This document shows positions 27,301 through 34,204 of a stretch of DNA of 64,000 bases, piece by piece. A program made the translations under genes and the position numbers. The stretch is from Kineosporia sp. R_H_3 (lineage in GTDB: Bacteria; Actinomycetota; Actinomycetes; Actinomycetales; Kineosporiaceae), in NCBI RefSeq assembly GCF_002198675.1, contig NZ_MWLL01000246.1, positions 39,636 through 103,635 on the forward strand. The letters run 5' to 3'. The notes beneath the pieces are model-generated. The model searched no databases. It saw nothing but the letters and a program-made list of their open reading frames with translations, and was not told where the DNA came from. Numbering within the stretch: position 1 is the first letter of the stretch; every line of letters begins with the position of its first letter.

Positions 27301-27884
27301 TTGCGACTGCCCAGATCGGCGGCGACGGTCCCGCCAGGGGTCAGCGTGAGCCGCAGGTGCCGCCGGGACACCGTCGGGTCGTCCACGACGACGTCCACGT
27401 GGTCACGTCCGAGGTCGGTGACCGGGCCGAGGTCGAGGGGTCGCCGCGTGCCGTCGGGCAGCCGGAGCACCGCGCGTCGCCCGGTGGGGCCGGCCGCGAC
27501 CGCGGCGGACCCGAGACCCGGGCGTGCCCGGGTCGTCGTCCGGTCGTCCACGTCCGCACCGGCGTCGCCCGGCACCTCGACGACCTCGATCCGGCTGTCG
27601 CCGACGTCGATGACGTCCCCGGGGCGGACGGTCCGGCTGCCACGCAGCAGCGTGCCGTTGACCCGGGTGCCGTTGCTGCTGCCGAGGTCGGTGACCACGA
27701 GCCGGCCCGAGACCGTCGACAGCAGCAGGTGCCGCCGGCTCACCCGGGTGTCCGGGAGCCGGTGGACGCCGTCGCCGCGGCCGAGCACCAGCGCCCCGGT
27801 GACCGCGAGCCGTTCCGGAGCCTGCCCGGGCGCACGGACCTCGACGACCGCGACCGAGGCGCCGGTCGTCGTCACCGTGCTCAC
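24372..27884 (-). CDS. FHA-FHA-membrane Fe-S-ferredoxin-FAD oxidoreductase fusion
   Basis: One uninterrupted 1170-codon frame. FHA domain 1 spans residues about 30-103 (GR at 35-36, SRRH 49-52, SSNG 69-72). FHA domain 2 spans about 150-226 (GR 159-160, SRRH 173-176, SRNG 193-196). A Pro/Ala linker follows. A membrane module at about 291-590 has several hydrophobic helices and Cys motifs Cys340, WCSSVCP (Cys419, Cys423) and CRPCVGCTKNC (Cys445-455, a 4Fe-4S motif), resembling NapH/NosR-type proteins. A 2Fe-2S ferredoxin-like domain is at about 640-728 (Cys673, Cys678, Cys716/717, Cys724). A NirB/rubredoxin-reductase-like FAD/NAD(P) domain is at about 757-1170 (GQGVAG 764-769, GAGLLGLE 907-914, AAGDV 1036-1040). 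GTG 27884 overlaps the upstream stop as GTGA. It probably moves electrons between NAD(P)H and a membrane acceptor, addressed through phosphothreonine binding. The actual redox partner is unknown. Confidence 0.9.
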   Translation of the reverse strand: MSTVTTTGASVAVVEVRAPGQAPERLAVTGALVLGRGDGVHRLPDTRVSRRHLLLSTVSGRLVVTDLGSSNGTRVNGTLLRGSRTVRPGDVIDVGDSRIEVVEVPGDAGADVDDRTTTRARPGLGSAAVAAGPTGRRAVLRLPDGTRRPLDLGPVTDLGRDHVDVVVDDPTVSRRHLRLTLTPGGTVAADLGSRNGTTLDGVRLTGPTVVPPGAHLGFGDTVLVLLDDAMPPGDVSVPPLPPVTDPAPAPAPAGPAPATVALGLSAVRRPDPFAPYVQQRSRVPEVVWRAVRAASVATYLAVCALLVARPADGLFVFWNLVVPVLPLVFFVAPGAWRNVCPLAAGNQMSRLLQVTRGLPAPQWLVDHGFALSAGAFVTIVASRKVLFNGNGPALAALLLATLLAASAGGFLLKGKSGWCSSVCPLLPLQRLYGQTPFVLVPNSHCRPCVGCTKNCYDFNPRAAYPSDLRDPDPAWSAPRKLFAGAFPGLVVGYFTIPAPPAIGVAEMYGRFGLHVLAGAGALFALDAILRRRTGAVVAAFAATGFGLFYGFAAVPVAATVERLTGVDVAAAVWPVRAGGGVLAALWWWRTTRLERAFVARSAPAPAASTSAATTSAGAAAAGVVAGVVAGVVAEVTARPQVRFSPQDRRVAVEPGRTLLEVAEADGLPIEAGCRMGVCGADPVAVLEGADALSPVGPDEAATLARLGYAGATRLACCAQVRGDCVVSLTPDVAADDAPERTGSTTGSSPAPDADPTVRRVVVVGQGVAGVTAADVVRRRLPDCEIHLVGAEEHPLYNRMAITRLIHGRSAMQGLYLQPESWAQRRRITSWLNTRVRELDVAGHTVVLATGERLEYDRLVLASGSAAAVPAIEGFGMPGTFVLRRAADAIDVRAYAQQHGARRAVVAGAGLLGLEAAYALHQLGLAVTVLERSPRLLHRAVDAECSALLAGYLEELGIEVLTEAEAVGVSAGPAAPGFSPGISGVTLGDGRSPAADLLVVCAGIVPEATLAREAGVTVRRGVVVDDRMRTSAADVYAAGDVVEHAGQVPGLWPVAVEQATVAAANATGADLRYVPSPTPLVLKGVGIDLTALPAPAAPAPTGPDDEPVVVAGPGRFQYVRLEVRGGALAGAVVLGRSTDAPVLLDAVRRRTPVGPLRDALAAGRFEVLAGS
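25986..26021. repeat. Three tandem 12-bp units in the fusion gene
   Basis: Three perfect copies of GGCGACGACCCC encode, on the minus strand, a repeated GVVA unit (VVAGVVAGVVAE) in the Ala/Val-rich linker before the ferredoxin domain (residues about 622-633). Slippage could change linker length without changing frame. Confidence 0.8.
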
Positions 27885-28345
27885 CGGGCGGCCCGGGCTG
27901 CGAGGACGCGGGCCAGGTCGAAGAGCAGGAAACGGCCGATCCCCGGCTCGCGCGCCGCGAGCGTCTCGAACTCGACGAGTCCCAGGCGCAGGACGACGCT
28001 GTCCGTGACGGCGACGACAGGACGCGGTGCCGCTGTCCCGTCGAGGAAGCAGCGCTCGCCGAACACGGCGCCCGGCCCGCGTTCGGCGGCCGGTCCGGTG
28101 CCGTCGCCGGCCTCGCGGAGCAGCCCGGCGAGGACGATGTGCAGGGCGCGGTCGGCCTCACCCGCCCCGAGCGCCGTCGCCCCGGCCCGGATCCGGCGGG
28201 GCGGGGCGACACCGACGAGCAGTGTCCAGTCGGCCGCCGGCAGCGAGGAGAGGAACCCCGCGGCAGGCGCGGGCCCGGATGCGGGCCCGGATGCGTGCCC
28301 GGACGCCACGCCGGGGTAGGCGAAGAACGCGGTCGGCTCGCTCAC
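27881..28345 (-). CDS. Cyclic-nucleotide-binding-domain-like protein
   Basis: A 154-residue protein with the Crp/cNMP-binding beta-barrel pattern: LPAADWTLLVGVAPPRRIRAG at the start of the barrel, RALHIVLAGLLRE, GAVFGERCFLDGTAAPRPVVAVTDSVVLRLGLVEFETL and a short helical end, LLFDLARVLAAR. The phosphate-binding cassette residues (FGE, then RP.V) are partly conserved, so it may bind a cyclic nucleotide or another small ligand. There is no DNA-binding domain. The N-terminus contains 12-bp repeats encoding SGPA-type units. It overlaps both neighbours by GTGA (kinase stop/own GTG at 28345; own stop/fusion GTG at 27884), so all three proteins are likely made together. Confidence 0.78.
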   Translation of the reverse strand: MSEPTAFFAYPGVASGHASGPASGPAPAAGFLSSLPAADWTLLVGVAPPRRIRAGATALGAGEADRALHIVLAGLLREAGDGTGPAAERGPGAVFGERCFLDGTAAPRPVVAVTDSVVLRLGLVEFETLAAREPGIGRFLLFDLARVLAARAAR

Positions 28346-30096
28346 GGCAGCAGGGTGAAGCCGCGTTCGAAGTCCGTCGGGAACCGGTCGCTGCCACCGC
28401 CCAGCCACCAGACGTCTTTGCTGCGGTACAGCACCGTGTACGTGCGGTCCCTTCCGCTGAAGGCCACGACCCGGGCATGGGTCAGGACACCGTTGCGCTG
28501 CCAGGTGAACTCCCACTGCGCGGCCGGCCGCCCCGCGTAGGTCCACCGATCGGTGAGCGAGACGCGCTCGTAGCCGTCGGCGGAGTGCGCCGCGGCGAAG
28601 GTCTTCTCGAGCTTCTGGACGGTGGCCCACGGGTCGGCGGCGGGCATGCTGCGCACCTCGAACGCCGACGCGAACATCGTGTCGTTCCAGTCGACGAACG
28701 TCGACGCGCCCACGGTGACGACGTCCCAGCCGCTCGGGACGGCGATCGCGTATCCGCCGTCGGTGTTCGTCGCCGACAGCGTGAAGCGCGGCAGGTTCTG
28801 CCCGGCGGCCGCGATCGTGCTGGACCGGGCCGTCCGGGCGCCGGGTCTGCCGGCCGGACCGTTCGCCAGGTCGTCGAAGCCCGACGGGTCGGAGACGGCG
28901 GCAACGGGGTCGGGGACGGCGGCGACGGAGGAGACCGGCCCGGCCTCCTCACCGGTCGCCCGGCCTGACGTGGGGCCCGGGTCCGCAGCCGCTGCCGGGC
29001 TCCTGCCCGGCGGCGCGTCGTCCTGCCACGCGCGGAGGGCGTCGGCCCCCAGGACGGCGGTGACGGCCACCGCACCCGCCGCGAGAACGAGCAGCGCCGC
29101 ACGACGACGCCTGCTGCGGCGTTCGGGCCGGCCGGCGTCGGCACGGCCGGGCTCCGCGAGGACGGGTCGGGCGGGCTCCGCCAGGACGGATCCCGCAGGG
29201 CCGGGCCCGGTGACCGCCGCGGGGGCGGCAGGCTGGGTGAGCTCGACGGTGCGCGCGCCCTGCGTGCGGTCCTCGGCCCCGCTGTCGCCCGACGCGAGGC
29301 CGAGCAGGGTCCGCAGGACGGCCACGCCCGGCCGGTCCGCCGGGTCGCGGACCAGGGTCGCGGAGAGCATCGGGGTGAGCGGACCGGCCAGGACGAGCGG
29401 ATCCGGCGGCAGGCACAGCAGGGCAGCGACGACTGCCTGTGCGCTCTCGCGGTCGTAGGGCGGGCGCCCCTCGACGGCGAAGTAGAGCGTCGCCGCGAGC
29501 GCCCACCAGTCCGCCGGCGGACCGACGGTCTCGCCGGTCGCCTGCTCGGGCGCCATGAACCGTGGCGAGCCCATCGTCGTCCCGGGCCGGGTCAGCTGCG
29601 GATCGCCCTGGAGCGAGGCGATCCCGAAGTCCGTGAGCTTGACGCGGTCGTCGGGCAGGAGCATGACGTTGCTCGGCTTGACGTCCCGGTGCACGATGCC
29701 GGCGGCGTGCGCGGCGCCGAGGACGTCGACGAGCTGGAGCCCGATCGCCGCGACCCGCTGCGGTGCAAGGGGCCCGTGCATCCGGACGAGGTCCCCGAGG
29801 GTAGGGGCGTCGACCAGCTCCATGACGATGGCGCAGCGGTCGCCCTCCTCCACGACGTCGTGCACGGTCACCGCGTGGGGATGGTTGAGACGCGCGGCGG
29901 CGCGCGCCTCCCGCGCCCCGCGGGCGAGGACGTCCTCGCCCGGGTCGGCAGTGGCCGACCTCTCGACGACCTTGACCGCGACCTGCCGGGACAGCACGGT
30001 GTCCTCCGCCCGCCAGACACTGCCCATCCCGCCGCGCCCGATGAGGTCGGCGAGCTGGTAACGCCCACCGACAACCCGGTGCCCGGGCCCGCCCAT
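28342..30096 (-). CDS. Transmembrane Ser/Thr protein kinase (PknB-like) with extracellular domain
   Basis: 584 residues. The kinase domain (about 12-265) has a complete motif set: P-loop GRGGMG (20-25), VAVKV with Lys42, HRDVKPSN (136-143), DFG (156-158), and SPRFMAPEQ (177-185). A Pro/Ala-rich linker leads to a single transmembrane helix (about 332-351). The extracellular region (about 355-584) has a disordered stretch, then a compact domain with YAIAVPSGWDVV and a late WEFTWQRNG, like the DUF/LpqN-type ligand domains of other actinobacterial kinases; there are no PASTA repeats. It probably senses an external cue and phosphorylates Thr in partners. The downstream gene encodes two FHA domains, the usual readers of phosphothreonine. 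ATG 30096. Confidence 0.92.
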   Translation of the reverse strand: MGGPGHRVVGGRYQLADLIGRGGMGSVWRAEDTVLSRQVAVKVVERSATADPGEDVLARGAREARAAARLNHPHAVTVHDVVEEGDRCAIVMELVDAPTLGDLVRMHGPLAPQRVAAIGLQLVDVLGAAHAAGIVHRDVKPSNVMLLPDDRVKLTDFGIASLQGDPQLTRPGTTMGSPRFMAPEQATGETVGPPADWWALAATLYFAVEGRPPYDRESAQAVVAALLCLPPDPLVLAGPLTPMLSATLVRDPADRPGVAVLRTLLGLASGDSGAEDRTQGARTVELTQPAAPAAVTGPGPAGSVLAEPARPVLAEPGRADAGRPERRSRRRRAALLVLAAGAVAVTAVLGADALRAWQDDAPPGRSPAAAADPGPTSGRATGEEAGPVSSVAAVPDPVAAVSDPSGFDDLANGPAGRPGARTARSSTIAAAGQNLPRFTLSATNTDGGYAIAVPSGWDVVTVGASTFVDWNDTMFASAFEVRSMPAADPWATVQKLEKTFAAAHSADGYERVSLTDRWTYAGRPAAQWEFTWQRNGVLTHARVVAFSGRDRTYTVLYRSKDVWWLGGGSDRFPTDFERGFTLLP

Positions 30097-30285
30097 CCGT
30101 ACCCCCGACCAGTCGGCGTCGTCCGGGCCAGAGACTAGATCAAGAACCGGAAGGTCGTCACGGCCCGGCCGGCGGTCGCAACCGTGGCGCTACCGGGTGT
30201 TCACGTCAAGGGACCTGACCCCGCCTCGCGCCGGGCGACGCCTCCTGGACGGGCGGCACGTGCAGCAGGTGGCAGCATCGGCCGC

Positions 30286-30702
30286 ATGCCGGTCCCCCCG
30301 CGCGCCATCGCCCACGTCCGACTCACCGTCACTGACATCGGTCGGTCCCGCGCCTTCTACGACGACGTCTTCGGGCTCCCCGTCGTGTACGAGGTACCGG
30401 ACGACGCCGACGAGACGACCCGTGCGCAGCTGGCTTTCCTCTACGACGGCGTGATCTACGCTCTGGGGGACTCGCTGCTCGGGCTGCGGCCGGTCGCCTC
30501 GGACTCGTTCGACGAGGACCGCGTCGGCCTGGACCACGTGAGCTTCTCCGTCGGCTCCCGCGCCGATCTGGACGACGCCGCCGCCGTGCTCGAGCACCGC
30601 GGGACGCCGCACGGCGGCGTCAAGGACATCGGCGCCGGGTACATCCTGGAGTTCCGTGACCCGGACAACATCGCGCTGGAGCTGTTCGCGCCGAAGGCCT
30701 GA
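30286..30702 (+). CDS. VOC superfamily (glyoxalase/bleomycin resistance-like) protein
   Basis: 138 residues of one VOC fold with two beta-alpha-beta-beta-beta units: HVRLTVTDIGRSRAFYDDVFGLPVVYE, then VGLDHVSFSVGSRADLDDAAAVL and KDIGAGYILEFRDPDNIALELF. His and Glu residues suitable for a metal site are present (HVRL; ELF). The substrate is unknown. The ATG at 30286 matches the usual family start. It is convergent with the ArsR-SRPBCC gene (10-bp gap). Confidence 0.85.
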   Translation: MPVPPRAIAHVRLTVTDIGRSRAFYDDVFGLPVVYEVPDDADETTRAQLAFLYDGVIYALGDSLLGLRPVASDSFDEDRVGLDHVSFSVGSRADLDDAAAVLEHRGTPHGGVKDIGAGYILEFRDPDNIALELFAPKA

Positions 30703-30712
30703 GCGCCGGCCC

Positions 30713-31486
30713 TCACGAGGCCCGGTCGGTCGCGAACGGCTGCCCCGTCTCGAGCAGTGACTTCAGCGACGAGTAGATCGACGGCGTGTCACGTTCGGCT
30801 GCGGCAGCCGTCTCTCCGGTCACCTCGCTGAGGGTCACGGTGAGCCGGGTGACCCCCTCGCCGGCCTCCTCGATCCGGTAGTCGAGCACACCTGCCGGCT
30901 CGGCATCGACGGCCTCGTCCCAGTGCGCGTCGAAGCCGAGGACGAGCCGCGACGGCTCTTCGCTCGTCAGCACGTCGCCGTCGATCATGACGAAGCCATC
31001 GGCATCCTGCGAGTAGCGCCCCCCTGCTCTCCAGTCGCTGCGGGTCACGGTTCCGTAGAGCCAGCCGCGAGGTGTTCCGGTCTCGGTGAGCGCGTCCCAC
31101 ACCTGCTGCCGTGACGCACGGATGTAGATGGTGAACACGGTCTTGGGTGTGGTGACGACGGGATCGCTGGTCATGGTGGGCCCCTCGAGGTGTGCACGTA
31201 GTGACAGCAGAGCGTTGGCGGTGGCGCTGGTGTACTCCGACAACCACCGCCGCTGAAGCTCGGCCAGCGGCACGGGGTTGAGGAAGTGCCGCTTGGTGCG
31301 TCCCACCCGGACGACGGTGACGAGGTCGGCCCCCTGCAGTACCGCGAGATGCGCGCTGACGCCGTACCGCGTCATCCCGGGGAGGACGGCGCACAGCTGG
31401 GCCAGCGACTGTCCGCCCTGCTCCCTCAGGGCATCGAGGAGGCGCCGCCGCGACGGGTCGGCGATGGCCTTGAAGACCGCGTCCAC
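30713..31486 (-). CDS. ArsR-type HTH fused to an SRPBCC (AHSA1) domain
   Basis: 257 residues. Residues 1-98 are an ArsR-type winged helix (MDAVFKAIADPSRRRLLDALR, MTRYGVSAHLAVLQGADLVTVVRVG). Residues about 112-250 are an AHSA1/SRPBCC domain (TVFTIYIRASRQQVWDALT, WRAGGRYSQDADGFVMIDGDV). These two units are commonly encoded by neighbouring genes; here they are fused. Met105, at 31174, is preceded by a GAGGGG at proper distance and could allow separate production of the SRPBCC part. The start is GTG 31486. A perfect palindrome (31500-31519) lies 14 bp upstream, the likely autorepressor site. No Cys pair for metal sensing is seen. Confidence 0.85.
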   Translation of the reverse strand: MDAVFKAIADPSRRRLLDALREQGGQSLAQLCAVLPGMTRYGVSAHLAVLQGADLVTVVRVGRTKRHFLNPVPLAELQRRWLSEYTSATANALLSLRAHLEGPTMTSDPVVTTPKTVFTIYIRASRQQVWDALTETGTPRGWLYGTVTRSDWRAGGRYSQDADGFVMIDGDVLTSEEPSRLVLGFDAHWDEAVDAEPAGVLDYRIEEAGEGVTRLTVTLSEVTGETAAAAERDTPSIYSSLKSLLETGQPFATDRAS

Positions 31487-31499
31487 GGACGGAGAGAAT

Positions 31500-31519
31500 A
31501 GGTGAGTATTTACTCACCT
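31500..31519. promoter_or_regulatory. Perfect ArsR-family operator palindrome
   Basis: AGGTGAGTA (31500-31508) and TACTCACCT (31511-31519) are exact inverted repeats around TT. The site lies just upstream of the ArsR-SRPBCC start and also 21 bp beyond the helR stop. It is A+T-richer than its surroundings, and is probably the autoregulatory operator. Confidence 0.75.
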
Positions 31520-31539
31520 GTCCAGGGGTGGCGTCGCTG

Positions 31540-33696
31540 TCAGCCGCTCGTAAGGACGACGAGCCGCTGCGTCGCCCGGGTCATCGCGACGTACCGGTCG
31601 ACGGCCCCCTCGACACCGTCGCCGAACGCGTCGGGGTCGACGAGCACGACGAGGTCGAACTCGAGCCCCTTGGCGAGCTCGGGGGTGATCGACCGGACGC
31701 GGTCCGTCGTCCGGAACGTCGGGTCGCCGACGACGCAGCCGATGCCCTCGGGATGGGTGGCGAGCCACGCGTCGACGACGGCGGCCAGGTCCGACGTGCG
31801 GCCATGGGTGACGGGGATGCCGCTGCTGCGGACGGACGTCGGCACGTTGGCGTCCGGGAGCACCGCCCGGATGACCGGCTCGGCCTCGCGCATGACCTCC
31901 TCCGGGGTGCGGTAGTTGATGCTCAGGGACGCCTGCTCCATCCGGTCGAACCCGACCCTCTCCAGGCGTTCGCGCCACGACTCCGGGAACCCGCGCCGGG
32001 CCTGGGCCCGGTCGCCGACGACGGTGAAGCTGCGGGACGGGCAGCGTCGCAGCAGCATCTGCCACTGCGCGTCGGTGAGCTCCTGCGCCTCGTCGACGAC
32101 GACGTGCGCGAAGGGGCCGGCGAGCCGGTCCGGGTCGGGACCGACCGGCACGGTGTCGTCGACGAGCACGCTCTGGAGGTCCTGGCCGCGGAGCATCGAC
32201 ATGACGAGCATCTCGGAGTCGTCGGAGGCGACGAGGTCGTCGACGACGACGTTCCTGCGCTCCCGCTCCGCCTCGACGGCGGCGGCGTGCCGGCGGCGCC
32301 GCCGGGACACCTCGGGGTCCCCGAGGCGCTGCCGGGCGGCGTCCAGGAGGGGCAGGTCGGCGACCGTCCAGGCCTGGGCGTCCGCGCGCTGCAGGGTGCG
32401 GACGTCGTCCGGCCCGAGCCAGGGCGCGCACGCGCGCAGGTACGCCGGCACCGACCACAGGTCCCCGACGACGTCGGTCGGCTCGAGCATCGGCCAGGCC
32501 CGGTTCAGCGTCGTCCGCAGGGCCGCGTCCTGCCGCAGGGCGCGGCGGACCAGTTCGGTCGGGACGTCGTCGCTCTCGTCGAGGTGCTGGTCCACGAGCA
32601 CGTCGAGCAGCGCCTCGAGGACCTGGTCGCGCGCCTCGTTGTGCGGGGTGCCGGGGTCCGGGGCGTCGAACGCCTCGGCCCAGTCGGCGGGCTCCAGCCG
32701 GACGTCGGCCCACGGGGTCGTGACGGTGAGGCCGCGCGTGGGCGGCTCCTCGTAGATCCGGACGGCGGCGTCGACCGCCGTGACCATCGCGGCGGTCGAC
32801 TTGAGCCGGGCCACGGCGGGGTCGGTCTCGTCGGGCGCCGACGCCCCCTCCGGGACGAGGTCGCGCAGGGTGCAGGTCTGCACGCCCTCCTCACCGAGGC
32901 TGGGCAGGACGTCGGCGACGTAGGCCAGGTACGGCTGGTGCGGGCCGACGAACAGGATGCCGCCCCGCCGGTGCCCGAGCCGCGGGTCGGAGTACAGGAG
33001 ATAGGCAGAACGGTGCAGGGCGACAACGGTCTTGCCGGTGCCCGGGCCGCCGTCGACGACGAGGGCGCCGCGGGAGCCGGCCCGGATGATCGCGTCCTGG
33101 TCGGCCTGGATCGTGCCGAGCACGTCGCGCATCCTGGGCGACCGGTCCGCACCGAGGCTCGCGACGAAGGCCGACTGGTCGTCGAGCGCGGCGTGACCCT
33201 CGAACCCGTCCGCGGTGAAGACCTCGTCCCAGTAGTCGCTGACGCGGCCGCGGGTCCAGCGGTAGCGGCGGCGGCTCGCCAAGCCCATGGGGTCGCCGTG
33301 GGTGGCCCCGAAGAACGGTTCTGCCGCAGGGGATCTCCAGTCGACGAGCAACCGGCGGCCCGCCCGGTCGGTGAGGCCGAGCCGCCCGACGTAGACCGGC
33401 GCGGCGTCGTCCGCGGCGACGATGCGGCCCAGGCACAGGTCGAGCCCGAAGCGGCGCAGGGTGCGCAGCCGGGTGGTGAGGCGATGGATCTCGAGGTCCC
33501 GGTCCATCGCCTCCTGGCCGCTGCCGCCGGGTGCCCGGCGCTCGGCGTCGAGCCGGTCGGTGAGGTCGGAGATCGTCTCGTCGAGCGTCCGCGCGATCGC
33601 GGAGAAGTGCTGCTCGTCGGCGGCGACGAGGGCCGGGTCGGCCTTGCGGGAGAGGTGGTCGGGGAGGTCGAACGCACTGCTGGTCCTCAGGTTCAC
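31540..33696 (-). CDS. helR: HelR: RNA polymerase-recycling helicase-like ATPase (rifamycin resistance)
   Basis: 718 residues. It is a UvrD/HelD-like superfamily 1 ATPase: Walker A GGPGTGKT, Walker B VVVDEAQELTD, a QxxR-like ASLSINYRTPEEV motif and a C-terminal AMTRATQRLVVL. The N-terminus (SAFDLPDHLSRKADPALVAADEQHF) matches HelR proteins, which remove rifamycin from RNA polymerase and release stalled enzyme. In actinobacteria helR is usually under rifamycin control through an RAE, and one is present at 33721-33739. GTG 33696 is chosen because it leaves space to the RAE. GTG 33720 would add eight residues and abut the element directly. Confidence 0.88.
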   Translation of the reverse strand: MNLRTSSAFDLPDHLSRKADPALVAADEQHFSAIARTLDETISDLTDRLDAERRAPGGSGQEAMDRDLEIHRLTTRLRTLRRFGLDLCLGRIVAADDAAPVYVGRLGLTDRAGRRLLVDWRSPAAEPFFGATHGDPMGLASRRRYRWTRGRVSDYWDEVFTADGFEGHAALDDQSAFVASLGADRSPRMRDVLGTIQADQDAIIRAGSRGALVVDGGPGTGKTVVALHRSAYLLYSDPRLGHRRGGILFVGPHQPYLAYVADVLPSLGEEGVQTCTLRDLVPEGASAPDETDPAVARLKSTAAMVTAVDAAVRIYEEPPTRGLTVTTPWADVRLEPADWAEAFDAPDPGTPHNEARDQVLEALLDVLVDQHLDESDDVPTELVRRALRQDAALRTTLNRAWPMLEPTDVVGDLWSVPAYLRACAPWLGPDDVRTLQRADAQAWTVADLPLLDAARQRLGDPEVSRRRRRHAAAVEAERERRNVVVDDLVASDDSEMLVMSMLRGQDLQSVLVDDTVPVGPDPDRLAGPFAHVVVDEAQELTDAQWQMLLRRCPSRSFTVVGDRAQARRGFPESWRERLERVGFDRMEQASLSINYRTPEEVMREAEPVIRAVLPDANVPTSVRSSGIPVTHGRTSDLAAVVDAWLATHPEGIGCVVGDPTFRTTDRVRSITPELAKGLEFDLVVLVDPDAFGDGVEGAVDRYVAMTRATQRLVVLTSG

Positions 33697-33720
33697 GCCG
33701 TCGATCGTGCTGCACGACAC

Positions 33721-33739
33721 GGGTCTTGCCGCAAGCCCC
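33721..33739 (-). promoter_or_regulatory. Rifamycin-associated element (RAE) upstream of helR
   Basis: On the gene strand the 19 bases read GGGGCTTGCGGCAAGACCC, an inverted repeat (GGG-CTTGC-G-GCAAG-CCC with one mismatch pair) matching the known RAE upstream of rifamycin-resistance genes. It lies 25 bp before GTG 33696. A TATAGC (forward 33747-33752) 7 bp further upstream could be the -10 box. Confidence 0.85.
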
Positions 33740-33788
33740 CGGGTCGGCTATACGTTGAGAGTGGCGGGAGGCAGCGCTCCCGGCGCTC

Positions 33789-34169
33789 TCACTCCTCGAA
33801 AACGTGCCGGATGTCGAACGGCTTGTTCGTGATGAAGAGCATCGTCACGTCGCCGTCCGGGGACGCCCCGTGCTCCATGCGACCGCCCTCCGGGAACCAC
33901 ACGAAGCTCCCCGCCGGGAAGCTGCCCCGGTGCGTCACGAGGGTGCCTGACAGCACGTAGATCCCGTGCGCGCACGGGTGGGTGTGCCACCGGTTGACGA
34001 AGCCGGCGCGGTAGACCGCCTTCATGACCTGCATGCCGGTGTCCGGGTCGGTGACGAGCGGGAGCACCTCGAGCCCGTCACCGAGGCCGGGCATCGGCCG
34101 CGGGGTGTAGACGGCGCCGTTGGTGTCGACGACGGTGAGCTCGACGGGTGTGAGGTCTGCGGCGGACAT
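33789..34169 (-). CDS. Small cupin-domain protein
   Basis: A 126-residue single-domain cupin. The metal-binding motif 1 is partly visible as NRWHTHPCAHGIYVLSG (two or three His), and motif 2 as PAGSFVWFPEGGRMEHGAS. A metal-bound small-molecule role, perhaps a dioxygenase or an isomerase, is plausible; the exact substrate is unknown. GGAAGG lies 5 bp upstream of ATG 34169. It ends 69 bp before the RAE of helR on the same strand. Whether the two are co-transcribed is not clear, because the RAE and a likely -10 box lie between them. Confidence 0.85.
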   Translation of the reverse strand: MSAADLTPVELTVVDTNGAVYTPRPMPGLGDGLEVLPLVTDPDTGMQVMKAVYRAGFVNRWHTHPCAHGIYVLSGTLVTHRGSFPAGSFVWFPEGGRMEHGASPDGDVTMLFITNKPFDIRHVFEE

Positions 34170-34204
34170 GGCGGCCTTCCCGGACGACGAGGAGGGTTGC
34201 CGGT

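Noticed and set aside
28269..28304. Three 12-bp units in the N-terminal part of the cNMP-like gene as a CRISPR or operator
   Set aside because: The units are in frame within coding DNA, encode a Ser-Gly-Pro-Ala linker, and have no spacers; no CRISPR array was found in the window.
33696..33720. GTG 33720 as the helR start
   Set aside because: It would abut the 19-bp RAE with no room for a ribosome binding site; GTG 33696 aligns better with the start of HelR homologues. Not fully excluded.
33814..33829. TCGAAC-GGCTT-GTTCG resembling a LexA box
   Set aside because: The spacer is five rather than four bases, the last base is missing, and it lies in the coding sequence of the cupin gene near its end.
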